A DNA stretch of 64,000 bases from Bacteroidaceae bacterium (lineage in GTDB: Bacteria; Bacteroidota; Bacteroidia; Bacteroidales; Bacteroidaceae), in the NCBI GenBank assembly GCA_017557635.1, contig JAFYYH010000018.1, positions 58,907 to 122,906 on the forward strand. Direction: 5' to 3'. The position numbers and the translations under genes were made by a program. Below, piece by piece: positions 1-8,305 of the stretch. The notes beneath the pieces are model-generated. The model made no database searches and was not told the DNA's origin. It saw nothing but the letters and a program-made list of their open reading frames with translations. Every line of letters begins with the position of its first letter. Position 1 is the first letter of the stretch.

Positions 1-1917
1 GGAGTGCAGGCGCAGGATGAGCGCAGGGTGCTCACTATGGAGGAGGCCGTACTGGGCAGAGGCATAGGCGTATTCAACCCCGGCTATACATGGGATGAAG
101 GCGGTTCAGTCTACAGTTATTATGACAAGGAGTGGAATGTACTGCGTACCGATGCACGCACCGGACGCGACATAGGAGAGCCCACCGCAAAACTCAAGAA
201 GAGTGACTACTTCAGGGCTTTCAGCCGTGAGGGCGAGGTATGGTATATGGATACCGACAGCGTTGAACATCAGATAACCGACTTCAACCAGAAGGGAATT
301 GTATGCGGAGAGACCGTAAGCCGCAACGAGTTCGGCATAGACGGAGGCATATTCGTATCACCTGACCGCCGAAAGATTGCCTTCTACAAGAAGGATGAAA
401 GCCGCGTCACACTCTTCCCGCTGCTGGACATCACCACCCGCACCGGAACCTTGAAAGAGATACGCTACCCCATGAACGGCATGGTATCAGAGATCATCAC
501 CTTAGGTGTTTACGATATCGACAAAGGCACGACCGTATGGATGGACGTGACCGATTTTGACCAGGAGCGTTACCTGACCAACATCACATGGAGCCCGGCA
601 AGCGACCGCATCTTCATTCAGGTACTTGACCGCGCCCAGAAGAACATGCACCTTAACATGTACGATGCCGCCGACGGCAAGTTCCTGAGCACGCTCTTTA
701 CCGATCATGACGACCGGTATGTGGAGCCGCAGCATCCGCTCACATTCCTGCCCGATGACCCCGAGCATTTCATCTACCAGACCAACGTCCGTGACGGTTA
801 CTGGAACCTCTATCTGGGCAGCGTCAAAGGCGGCGAGCCCAAGCGCATAATCAATACCGATGCTGACCTGGAACTGCTGGACATCAAGGGAAAGTACGTC
901 TACTACTACTCATTTGAGGTATCACCGGCCGAGCAGCATCTGTTCCGCGCCGACATCAAGACCGGCAAGGCCCAGCGTCTTACAAAGGAATCCGGATGGC
1001 ACAACTGCCAGATCAGCCCAGACGGCAAGTATTTCCTGGACACCTGGTCTGAGCTCAACACACCACGCGTGGTCAATCTGGTCCAGACTGACGGCAAGAA
1101 GCCCAAGGAACTGTTCCGTGCCGATGACCCCACGGCCGCCCTCAACTACTGCCCCATTGAACTGGGCTCAATCAAGAGCGCTGACGGCAAGTATGACAAC
1201 CACTACCGCCTGATCAAGCCCATAGACTTTGATCCGGCCAAGAAATATCCCGTAATTCTCTACGTATACGGAGGCCCCCACTCACAGATGGTATCCAACA
1301 CATTCCAGGCACAGTTGCGCCGTTGGGAGATGTACATGGCTCAGCACGGATACGTGGTATTCGTAATGGACAACCGCGGCACTCAGCACCACGGAGCCGA
1401 TTATGAAAAGGCCATCCATAAGCAGTGTGGAAAGGCCGAGATGGCCGACCAGATGGAGGGCATGAAATGGCTCATGGCAAATGACTGGGTCGATAAGGAC
1501 CGCATAGGCGTCCACGGCTGGAGTTACGGCGGATTCATGACCATTTCACTGATGGTGAACTATCCTGAGGTATTCAAGGTCGGTGTTGCCGGAGGTCCCG
1601 TCATTGACTGGAAATGGTATGAGGTCATGTACGGCGAGCGTTACATGGAGACCGAGGCCACAAATGCCGAAGGTTTTGAAAGCACAAGCCTGATTCCCCG
1701 CGCCAAGGACCTCAAGGGTAAACTGTTGATTTGCCAGGGTGCCATTGACAACACCGTGGTATGGGAACACAGCCTGAGTTTTGTTGAGGCCTGCATCAAG
1801 GAGGGTGTCCAATTGGACTACTTCCCCTATCCCACCCACGAGCATAATGTATCAGGCAGGGACCGCATCCACCTGATGCAGAAGGTCACCGACTATTTTG
1901 AAGATTACCTTAAATAA
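1..1917 (+). CDS. S9 family prolyl (tri/di)peptidyl peptidase, 5' end missing
   Basis: This is a serine exopeptidase of the DPP IV/PtpA group, which clips di- or tripeptides after proline from peptides in the periplasm or at the cell surface. The visible part has the beta-propeller region (about residues 1-390, counting from base 4) and the alpha/beta-hydrolase domain after it. The nucleophile lies in GWSYGGF (Ser about 507), the Asp in GAIDNTV (about 582) and the His in THEHNV (about 614). The spacings of 75 and 32 residues match those I recall for Porphyromonas PtpA. The family is usually 700-740 residues, so roughly 90 N-terminal residues including the signal peptide lie upstream of the window. 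The GTG at base 4 is not a credible start. It is probably co-transcribed with the esterase lipoprotein 6 bases downstream. Whether it releases di- or tripeptides cannot be told from sequence. Confidence 0.93.
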   Translation, partial: GVQAQDERRVLTMEEAVLGRGIGVFNPGYTWDEGGSVYSYYDKEWNVLRTDARTGRDIGEPTAKLKKSDYFRAFSREGEVWYMDTDSVEHQITDFNQKGIVCGETVSRNEFGIDGGIFVSPDRRKIAFYKKDESRVTLFPLLDITTRTGTLKEIRYPMNGMVSEIITLGVYDIDKGTTVWMDVTDFDQERYLTNITWSPASDRIFIQVLDRAQKNMHLNMYDAADGKFLSTLFTDHDDRYVEPQHPLTFLPDDPEHFIYQTNVRDGYWNLYLGSVKGGEPKRIINTDADLELLDIKGKYVYYYSFEVSPAEQHLFRADIKTGKAQRLTKESGWHNCQISPDGKYFLDTWSELNTPRVVNLVQTDGKKPKELFRADDPTAALNYCPIELGSIKSADGKYDNHYRLIKPIDFDPAKKYPVILYVYGGPHSQMVSNTFQAQLRRWEMYMAQHGYVVFVMDNRGTQHHGADYEKAIHKQCGKAEMADQMEGMKWLMANDWVDKDRIGVHGWSYGGFMTISLMVNYPEVFKVGVAGGPVIDWKWYEVMYGERYMETEATNAEGFESTSLIPRAKDLKGKLLICQGAIDNTVVWEHSLSFVEACIKEGVQLDYFPYPTHEHNVSGRDRIHLMQKVTDYFEDYLK

Positions 1918-1923
1918 ACCGAT

Positions 1924-3063
1924 ATGAGAATTTCCAAGTTATCACTGCTTGTTGCAGCCGTTCTGCTGGTTTCCTGCGGAGGAACCAAGCAGGTGGGCGT
2001 ATTGACCAAGCCCACAAGCGCCACCACCAATCTGGAGGGCCACGAGTATCCCAAGATCAATCCGGATCTGAGCGCTACATTCCGTAATGATTTCCCCGAT
2101 GCAAAGACCGTGACCGTCAATGTAGGCGGCAAGAACTATCCTCTCGTTAAAGGTGAGGACGGCTTATGGGAGGTTACCACCGATCCTCTGGTGGTAGGTT
2201 TCCACTACTACACGATGAACGTGGACGGCAAGCGTATATCGGACCCTAACAGTAAGGAATTCTATGGCTCAAACTTCTGGCAGAGCGGTATCGACGTACC
2301 CGAGGCCGGCGTCGATTATTACCTGGAAAAGAAGGTTCCGCACGGTGAGATAGAGATTGTCAAGTACCACTCAGACCTGACCAACGCCGAGCGTACCACC
2401 TGGGTATATCTGCCGCCGCAGTATAAGAAGGAGCAGGACCGCCGTTTCCCCGTGCTCTACCTGTTCCACGGAGCCGGTGAGGATGAAACCGGATGGGGCA
2501 CCCAGGGCAAGCTGGGCAACATCATGGACAACCTGATTGCCAAGAAGGAGGCCGAGCCCATGATCATTGTCATGGAGCATGCCGTTGCAACCGATCCCAA
2601 CGCTACCGGACGTCAGAACATGTTTGACTTCACATTCTTTGAGAAGGTGATGGTAGAGGAGATTGTCCCCTACTTCGATGCTCACTACCGCACTCTCACC
2701 GACCGTGACAACCGCGCCATCTGCGGCCTTTCACTTGGCGGATTCCAGTCATATACCATCGGCCTTGACCATCCCGAGATGTTCGGATGGATTGGCGGAT
2801 TCAGTGGTTCAGGCCGCGGCCCCAATGACCGTCGCGATGCCGAGATGTATCCCAAGTCAATCAATGACCAGTACCACGTTCTCTATATCAGTATTGGTAC
2901 CGATGAGCCCTCCGGCATGTATCAGGGAATCCATGACCTGCATGTGGCACTTGAGGGACTGGGCATCAACCACATCTATTATGAGTCACCGGGCACAGGC
3001 CACGAGTGGCTGACATGGCGCCGCTCTTTGTATCAGTTCGCGCCGATGCTGTTTAAAAAGTAA
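1924..3063 (+). CDS. Secreted lipoprotein esterase (esterase D / feruloyl-esterase-like)
   Basis: The 379-residue protein starts with a lipoprotein signal whose lipobox LVSC places the lipidated cysteine near residue 19, so it is expected at the outer membrane or cell surface. Residues about 45-125 look like an N-terminal immunoglobulin/E-set-type domain. The rest is an alpha/beta-hydrolase of the esterase D family, also found in enterochelin esterases and xylanase-linked feruloyl esterases. The nucleophile is in GLSLGGF (Ser about 270) and the catalytic His in GTGHEW (about 360). It lies 6 bases after the prolyl peptidase, so the two probably share a transcript. No polysaccharide-utilisation genes are nearby, so the substrate is open. 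Its 3' end faces the HAD gene across a REP pair. Confidence 0.85.
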   Translation: MRISKLSLLVAAVLLVSCGGTKQVGVLTKPTSATTNLEGHEYPKINPDLSATFRNDFPDAKTVTVNVGGKNYPLVKGEDGLWEVTTDPLVVGFHYYTMNVDGKRISDPNSKEFYGSNFWQSGIDVPEAGVDYYLEKKVPHGEIEIVKYHSDLTNAERTTWVYLPPQYKKEQDRRFPVLYLFHGAGEDETGWGTQGKLGNIMDNLIAKKEAEPMIIVMEHAVATDPNATGRQNMFDFTFFEKVMVEEIVPYFDAHYRTLTDRDNRAICGLSLGGFQSYTIGLDHPEMFGWIGGFSGSGRGPNDRRDAEMYPKSINDQYHVLYISIGTDEPSGMYQGIHDLHVALEGLGINHIYYESPGTGHEWLTWRRSLYQFAPMLFKK

Positions 3064-3069
3064 AAACAG

Positions 3070-3171
3070 AAAGTAACAAAAGGGACGGTTCTGTTTTTCA
3101 CCTTTTGAGGGATTCAAGATAGCTTAGGATTTCCGGAAGGTGACAAACAGAACCGTCCCCTTTGTCACTTT
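3070..3171. repeat. Paired REP (BIME-like) inverted repeat, copy 1
   Basis: Two 35-base arms, 3070-3104 and 3137-3171, are inverted copies with 3 mismatches. Both contain the core GGGACGGTTCTGTTT. The right arm is itself a small hairpin, with an 8-base stem GTGACAAA/TTTGTCAC and a GGGGAC-type head, the usual shape of REP sequences moved by REP-associated tyrosine transposases. A diverged second pair with the same core lies at 57436-57530. Both sit between convergent gene ends. The left arm supplies the stop codon of the HAD gene and the right arm codes for about 11 of its residues. No transposase gene is present in the window. Confidence 0.85.
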
Positions 3172-3769
3172 GCAGGCTTAGCAAAATTGTGTGACAGCCT
3201 ATTGAATTGGCTGGGACGATGTCTTTTTCGTAGTTATCACCTATCATTACGGTTTCCTGTGGCTCAAGACCGAGAGCTTGAACTCCAAGGCGGAAGATTT
3301 CGGGATCGGGTTTGCGGACTCCTACTACGCTGGACTCTACTACTTCCTTAAATAAATGATCCAAACCAAACTCCGCTAACACAGTGTGCATGTTGCCGTA
3401 GAAGTTTGTTACCAGGACCATGGGTAGTTTTATCCTCTCAAGGACGGGCTTGGAGACTGTGGAAATATGCTTGACTACTTTATTGTAGCAGGTGTCAAGA
3501 ATTGTGTCCTGAGCGGTTATAGCTATCCCTTTGGACTGCAGATATTCAGTCTGAAGGCCTATCTTGGTCTGCAGGGTTTTGCAGAATGTGTCTGTGGGTT
3601 TGATTATGGGGTTACGGCCAAGGGTTCGCTCGGTGTTGACGTAGGCATCCCAAAGGAGGTCTTTGGGGACATCGGCCACCATGGCATAGGCGTCACTGAA
3701 TGCATTGAACCAGTGGATACCGTCGGAGTCAATAGTTCCGCCAAAGTCTATGAGTATACCCTTAATCAT
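3098..3769 (-). CDS. HAD-superfamily phosphatase with REP-derived C-terminal insert
   Basis: A 223-residue haloacid dehalogenase-like hydrolase. Motif I is DFGGTID near residue 8: the nucleophile Asp is present but the second Asp is Gly, as in YihX-type sugar-phosphate phosphatases. Motif II is VLVTN near residue 118, and motif IV is IGDNYEKD, preceded by RKPD. It is the last gene of the rlmN operon and overlaps the flippase-like gene by 8 bases. Its role may be to dephosphorylate a product of the preceding lipid-type enzymes (inference from position). Residues about 201-211 (SDKGDGSVCHL) and the stop codon are encoded by the two arms of a REP pair. The family-like ending PEILSYLESL lies between them, so the gene seems to have tolerated an in-frame insertion. 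Confidence 0.85.
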   Translation of the reverse strand: MIKGILIDFGGTIDSDGIHWFNAFSDAYAMVADVPKDLLWDAYVNTERTLGRNPIIKPTDTFCKTLQTKIGLQTEYLQSKGIAITAQDTILDTCYNKVVKHISTVSKPVLERIKLPMVLVTNFYGNMHTVLAEFGLDHLFKEVVESSVVGVRKPDPEIFRLGVQALGLEPQETVMIGDNYEKDIVPANSIGCHTILLSLQSDKGDGSVCHLPEILSYLESLKR

Positions 3770-4772
3770 GCTTGCGTCCCGTTTTCATCATTATTATGCC
3801 TATGATGGTCCAGACTATCTGACGCAGACGGGCCACCAGTGCGGTGTAGAGTCCGTATGCGCCGGGTACCTGAACGCCGCCGGCAGCAAGTGCCATTCCG
3901 CCTTCAAATCCGCCCACCTGCATGGGTGAGAAGAATATCAGGTTACTGAACAGCGATGAGAATGCCATTACCAGTATGCTGTCCCAGAAGCTGAATCCCG
4001 GCACCAGCATACCTATCAGAAGCCAGTACTCAAGACAGGATACCACGCGGGCTGCGTACTCTAAGAACAGTGACCACCAGAACGGTGCACGGCGACGGGT
4101 GTGCAGGAACGCAATCTGGCTGTCCACCTCTTCAAGTTCCGCGCGGTGCTTCTCCAGATAACCGGCTGCCCACTTCTTAACCAGAGGGATACGGCTCAGA
4201 AGGCCGAACACCTTTACCACAAATCCGTGGCGGTAACCCAGCGAAAAGAACCAGAGCACCAGCACAAATACCACTGTCATTACGCCAAGCATAATGCACA
4301 TCCACGCATTCAGCACATATCCCGAGCCAACACAGAAGTGGAGCACCACATAGAGCACCACAGCCGAGAGCCAGAAGCAGAAGTGCGAGCAGATATGCAT
4401 CATGGAGTAAAGGATTACGGCCGATGACGCCTTCTTGCCGCCCACATATCCCGAGAGTTCAAGTATGCGATAAGGCTCACCGCCCATCAGTCCCAAAGGA
4501 GTGACGTAGTTGAGTGCATAACCCGATACGGTCAGTTGGAACACCTTGCCAAAGGGTACGCGGTTATGGGTTCCGTCATTGATGATAAGCCCGAACGAAC
4601 AGGTGTTCATCAGGTAGATGAAACCCCAAAGAACAACTATCACTGGGAACCATATTCCTGCATCAGAGAGCACCTCTTTGACACGGTTCCAGTCCGCATC
4701 AAAGGTGACGAGCATCAGCACCACGGCTGCTACTCCAAAGATAAAGAATATGTCCCGCCAGCGTTTCTTCAT
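3762..4772 (-). CDS. Flippase-like integral membrane protein (LPG_synthase_TM family)
   Basis: A 336-residue multispanning protein with about 8 hydrophobic segments. It carries the two hallmarks of the LPG_synthase_TM / UPF0104 family, TPLGLMGGEPYR near residue 91 and MQVGGFEGG near residue 290. This family includes the lipid-flipping half of MprF and many bacterial and archaeal relatives placed next to lipid or glycan biosynthesis genes. The start overlaps the stop of the upstream CDP-alcohol phosphotransferase by 4 bases (ATGA), and the 3' end overlaps the HAD gene by 8, so translation is probably coupled. I infer that it moves the lipid product of this operon across the inner membrane. No enzymatic GNAT-like MprF domain is fused to it. 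Confidence 0.85.
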   Translation of the reverse strand: MKKRWRDIFFIFGVAAVVLMLVTFDADWNRVKEVLSDAGIWFPVIVVLWGFIYLMNTCSFGLIINDGTHNRVPFGKVFQLTVSGYALNYVTPLGLMGGEPYRILELSGYVGGKKASSAVILYSMMHICSHFCFWLSAVVLYVVLHFCVGSGYVLNAWMCIMLGVMTVVFVLVLWFFSLGYRHGFVVKVFGLLSRIPLVKKWAAGYLEKHRAELEEVDSQIAFLHTRRRAPFWWSLFLEYAARVVSCLEYWLLIGMLVPGFSFWDSILVMAFSSLFSNLIFFSPMQVGGFEGGMALAAGGVQVPGAYGLYTALVARLRQIVWTIIGIIMMKTGRKHD

Positions 4773-5698
4773 ATCTTGTCCGTCATATCACGGCATACAC
4801 GCTCATGTCCGGCTTTCATGCCAATGAATATGATGTTCATTACGATTATCTCAAACACAAAATATATCCACGGCATACCCACAAGAAGTGTTATGTAGAG
4901 CACGATTGCGCGGGTGTTGAAGGTGGATATGTTGGTCCACTTGAGCAGATGGTAGGTGCGGCTGCAAAACTCCTTTCCAAGTTCCGCGGGAATTTCATTG
5001 CCGTACTTCTCACGTACTGCAGCACGGAACTTCTGGAACCGCGGAGTCATGCCCTCCTGAGTGCGAGTGTAACCCTGATAGAAGAACAGCCATATCTTCC
5101 AGAACCAGCGCTCACGCCAAGGGGTGTTGCGCTGCTCATCGGCCAGTTCACGGCTGTCATTGAGTTCTGAATGGTCACCGTGGAACAGAAGGTATATGTT
5201 GCGGTAATAATCAGCCAGTCCTGCCTGGCGTGAGTGGAACACCATGCTTACCAGCATAATTATCCAAATCCATATGCTCCAGAATCGGCCGTTGCCAAAA
5301 GGAATAAGTTCAAAAGTGAGTCTCCATGCTATGAACACGTAGATGAAGAAGAACCAGACATCACCTGCAAAACCGTCAAGCAGACGGCCCCAGAGGGTCT
5401 TCTTGCCGGTCATTCGGGCCAGCTGGCCATCGGCACTGTCAAGGAAGTTGGCTACCATAAGCATGCCTATTCCCAGCAAGGTCCATCCCATCGTAGGGTG
5501 CCACCAGCAGAATCCGGCAAACGCACCCAGAAAAATGGATATTATGGTGATTACGTTTGGATGTATCCCGAAATAATCGAATGCCTTGGCAAACACCAAT
5601 CCGATGGGACGTGTAAACCAGATATCCAGCCACTCCTCTGTATCCTTTGACTTGAATGTAGCCTCAACCGCTCTTTTCTTCTTCTCTGTCATTTCCAC
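4769..5698 (-). CDS. CDP-alcohol phosphatidyltransferase family protein
   Basis: A 309-residue membrane enzyme with a CDP-alcohol phosphotransferase signature at about residues 87-113: DSADG, then QLAR, eight residues, G and LLD. Such enzymes displace CMP from a CDP-linked lipid or polyol to form a phosphodiester. The canonical last Asp (three residues after LLD) is Gly here, with the Asp one position later (GFAGD), a variant that may define a subfamily. Several transmembrane helices surround the motif, and an unusual soluble stretch lies at about 170-235. It overlaps the ATP-grasp gene upstream by 10 bases and the flippase-like gene by 4. The neighbouring nucleotidyltransferase could supply its CDP- or NDP-activated substrate, but the actual lipid is unknown. 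Confidence 0.87.
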   Translation of the reverse strand: MEMTEKKKRAVEATFKSKDTEEWLDIWFTRPIGLVFAKAFDYFGIHPNVITIISIFLGAFAGFCWWHPTMGWTLLGIGMLMVANFLDSADGQLARMTGKKTLWGRLLDGFAGDVWFFFIYVFIAWRLTFELIPFGNGRFWSIWIWIIMLVSMVFHSRQAGLADYYRNIYLLFHGDHSELNDSRELADEQRNTPWRERWFWKIWLFFYQGYTRTQEGMTPRFQKFRAAVREKYGNEIPAELGKEFCSRTYHLLKWTNISTFNTRAIVLYITLLVGMPWIYFVFEIIVMNIIFIGMKAGHERVCRDMTDKI

Positions 5699-6507
5699 TT
5701 TTTCATTATCAGTTCGGCAATCTGCTCTGCCGCACCCACCGTGCAGGTACGGAAACTGGGCCAGTCATTGAAATCAATTATGGTGATATCACCCTCCTGA
5801 CCTACCACAGCGTCGCCGCCATATACATCAACTCCAAGTATTCCTGATGCACGGTCGGCCGCAGCCGTCAGCACATCCATATCAACGCATGCCGCATCGG
5901 GCATGTCATTATGCTCCTCCAGACCGAACTTGCCGTCCTTGACAGTAGCCGCATAACAATCCGTAAGGCCGATGCCCTTGACACCGTAAAACTTGACCAG
6001 CCAGCCTTTGACGTGATCCTGAAGTACACACTCATTTATACCACGCTCTGCAAAACCGCACATGGCGGCTTCCAGTTCCGCAGCGTTCTGAATGAACCGG
6101 ACGTCATCCTTTTGGACCGCATGGCTGTCGGGACGCTTTATCCAGCAGGGATAGAGGTTCCATCCGGCAGGTACGCCCGATGTCGGACAAATCATGCTCT
6201 CCGGAATAAGACCGCTCTCCTTAAGCAGTCTGGTCTGGGCAGCACGGGCGCAGTTCAGAACCGCCTGCACCGTATTTGTAACCGGCACTTTTACCTGACC
6301 GAGAATGTCCAGAGCCTCACGGCTTCTTGCCATATGGAATATGCCGCCGATACCGTCCGGTATGGCTGTAAGTTCCTGCTCGCTTATGCAGATTACCTCA
6401 TGACCGTGACGTTCCAGTTCCGCTGCTACTGCACGGAAAACTGCCGTATCGCCCGATACACGGTTAGGCGAATACAACTCAGCACGGCTTACTCCAAGGT
6501 ACTTCAT
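5689..6507 (-). CDS. ATP-grasp family protein (putative carboxylate-amine ligase)
   Basis: A 272-residue protein with an ATP-grasp layout. The pre-ATP-grasp domain covers about residues 1-90. An ATP-binding Lys lies in CWIKRPD. LVKFYGVKG and GVDVYGGD strands follow, and a metal-binding acidic end IIDFNDWPSF is near residue 245. The fold is of the RimK/GshB type, which forms amide bonds between a carboxylate and an amine using ATP. It overlaps the nucleotidyltransferase by 4 bases and the CDP-alcohol phosphotransferase by 10. The pairing suggests it adds an amino acid or similar group to the molecule being built by its neighbours, but no specific substrate can be named. I do not recognise an individual gene symbol. 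Confidence 0.72.
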   Translation of the reverse strand: MKYLGVSRAELYSPNRVSGDTAVFRAVAAELERHGHEVICISEQELTAIPDGIGGIFHMARSREALDILGQVKVPVTNTVQAVLNCARAAQTRLLKESGLIPESMICPTSGVPAGWNLYPCWIKRPDSHAVQKDDVRFIQNAAELEAAMCGFAERGINECVLQDHVKGWLVKFYGVKGIGLTDCYAATVKDGKFGLEEHNDMPDAACVDMDVLTAAADRASGILGVDVYGGDAVVGQEGDITIIDFNDWPSFRTCTVGAAEQIAELIMKKWK

Positions 6508-7184
6508 AGTTTTGCTATCTCCTGGGCACGGGCCACATCACTGACATGGTCAACATCGACCACCTGTCCCATATCGAATGCCTTCAACCGCATGCCTGCC
6601 TCCAGTAACTGACGCTGAAAATAACGCATCCTGGTCTGTCCGCTCTCAAGGCAGCTTTTCAACACATTAAGCGCATCGGCCTTCAAGGCATATATTCCGG
6701 CCGATACGAACCGGCAGTTATCCCGTGAGTCATGGAAGCCATTTATCATCATCTCCCCGTCCACATCGACATAGAGGGGCTTTTCATCATCTATCAGTGA
6801 TGTAACACCCATCAGACCGTCCAGTGAACTCCTGGAGAACTCATCCATCATAATGCGGAAACGGCTCTCGGAAAAGACGGTGTCGACAGTGGTCACGCAG
6901 AAACGGTCACCCTCCAAATAGGGTGCAAGTTCCATCATGCTGTGCATGGGTGTGGGAGTCTTCTTTACCACCAGATCGACCGGAAGCTTCTTCAGCAGAC
7001 TGACAGTCTCGGAATTCTCACCGTTTACAATCACGGCAATGCGCTCGGCCCCGCACCCGTTCATGATGCGGACAAGACGTTCTATCATGGGAACGCCGCA
7101 TATAGGCACCAACGGCTTGGGCTGACTGAATCCTTCGGATGCCAGACGACTGCCCTCACCTGCTGAAATGATGCCGAAACGCAT
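6504..7184 (-). CDS. Nucleotidyltransferase (MobA/GlmU-type sugar- or polyol-phosphate NTP transferase)
   Basis: A 226-residue single-domain protein with the NTP-transferase fold. The N-terminal nucleotide loop is AGEGSRL at about residues 8-14, followed by KPLVPICGVPM, which holds the conserved Lys. TTVDTVF near residue 100 is the usual metal-binding position. It would join a phosphorylated sugar, polyol or amino alcohol to an NTP. It begins 17 bases after pdxA and ends overlapping the ATP-grasp gene by 4 bases. Together with the CDP-alcohol phosphotransferase two genes on, it recalls the inositol-1-phosphate cytidylyltransferase plus phosphotransferase pairs of phosphodiester-lipid pathways, but the base and substrate preference is unknown. 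It lacks the left-handed beta-helix of GlmU. Confidence 0.82.
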   Translation of the reverse strand: MRFGIISAGEGSRLASEGFSQPKPLVPICGVPMIERLVRIMNGCGAERIAVIVNGENSETVSLLKKLPVDLVVKKTPTPMHSMMELAPYLEGDRFCVTTVDTVFSESRFRIMMDEFSRSSLDGLMGVTSLIDDEKPLYVDVDGEMMINGFHDSRDNCRFVSAGIYALKADALNVLKSCLESGQTRMRYFQRQLLEAGMRLKAFDMGQVVDVDHVSDVARAQEIAKL

Positions 7185-7201
7185 AAGGAAAGATTTAGGA
7201 T

Positions 7202-8293
7202 TTACTCCTTGCCTGCGTCCAGATGCTTGAGTTTGTCGCTGTCGTCGCGACGGTCAAAATAGAGTTTCTTGAGAGGATTGGCATGTATCTCCTCCTCATT
7301 CTGACGTGAGCGGAAGATGTCAATGGCGGCAAACACTGCCTGGCGCATCGACTCCTCGCTTGCCAGGCCCTGACCTGCTATGTCGTAAGCGGTACCGTGA
7401 TCCGGCGATGTGCGTACCACCGGCAGGCCTGCGGTAAAGTTCACGCCGCAGTCCATGTCAAGAGCCTTGAGCGGAATGAGTCCCTGGTCATGATACATGG
7501 CCAGCACGGCATCGAACTTGCGGTACTCACCGCTGCCAAAGAAACCGTCGGCTGAGAAGGGGCCGAAGCACTGGATCTTATCGGCCACAGCCTCATCGAT
7601 GGCGGGCTTGATGATCTCACTCTCCTCCTTGCCGATGAGTCCGTCATCGCTGGCATGGGGGTTGAGTGCAAGCACTGCTATGCGCGGAATCTCTATTCCG
7701 AAATCGGTCTTGAGTGAGCGGTTGAGTATTCTGAGTTTCTCCTTGATGAGATCCTTGTTGAGCAGTGAAGCAACCTTGGCTATAGGCTCATGAACGGTGG
7801 CAAGAGCCACTCTCATGGAGCTGTTCATGAGAATCATCAACGCCTTGTTACCCTCGCCCAGCTGAGCCTCGATGTACTCGGTATGTCCGGGGAAATGGAA
7901 TGCCTCCGAATGGATAGTCTTCTTGTTGATGGGTGCGGTCACCAGCACATCGATCTTACCCTCGCGATACTCCTTGACAGCACGTTCCAGAGCCTGGAAT
8001 GCAGCCTGTCCGCTCTCCTCGGTGGGCATGCCGAAATCAACCTTGACATCCTCCTGATTGCAGTTGACCACATTCAGACGGTCGGGCTGTGCATCGGCGG
8101 CACTGTCCACAACATTGAAATTGGTGGGGGAATCTATCGCCTTGCGATGATAAGTCATTACCTTGGGTGAGCCGTACACCACCGGTGTGCAGAACTCAAA
8201 CATGGTGGGGTCCTCAAATGTCTTGAGAATAACCTCGTATCCTATGCCGTTCACATCACCCTGGGTGATGCCTACAACTATCCTTTCACTCAT
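7202..8293 (-). CDS. pdxA: 4-hydroxythreonine-4-phosphate dehydrogenase PdxA
   Basis: PdxA oxidises 4-phosphohydroxy-L-threonine in the DXP-dependent pathway to pyridoxal phosphate. The 363-residue protein begins with VGITQGDVNGIGYEV and carries TAPINKK near residue 122, HTEY near residue 136, ALNPHA near 215 and the metal/substrate segment AMYHDQGLIPLK near 287. These are all family features, including three metal-site histidines. Its length is slightly above the usual 330. It lies 12 bases after the DUF4837 lipoprotein gene and 17 before the nucleotidyltransferase, so it is part of the long rlmN operon. Confidence 0.95.
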   Translation of the reverse strand: MSERIVVGITQGDVNGIGYEVILKTFEDPTMFEFCTPVVYGSPKVMTYHRKAIDSPTNFNVVDSAADAQPDRLNVVNCNQEDVKVDFGMPTEESGQAAFQALERAVKEYREGKIDVLVTAPINKKTIHSEAFHFPGHTEYIEAQLGEGNKALMILMNSSMRVALATVHEPIAKVASLLNKDLIKEKLRILNRSLKTDFGIEIPRIAVLALNPHASDDGLIGKEESEIIKPAIDEAVADKIQCFGPFSADGFFGSGEYRKFDAVLAMYHDQGLIPLKALDMDCGVNFTAGLPVVRTSPDHGTAYDIAGQGLASEESMRQAVFAAIDIFRSRQNEEEIHANPLKKLYFDRRDDSDKLKHLDAGKE

Positions 8294-8305
8294 ATCTTTT
8301 TGTCG

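Noticed and set aside
3070-3171. Simple terminator interpretation of the REP pair
   Set aside because: The arms are long, lie within coding sequence, recur at 57436-57530 and lack a T-run, so a REP family explains them better.
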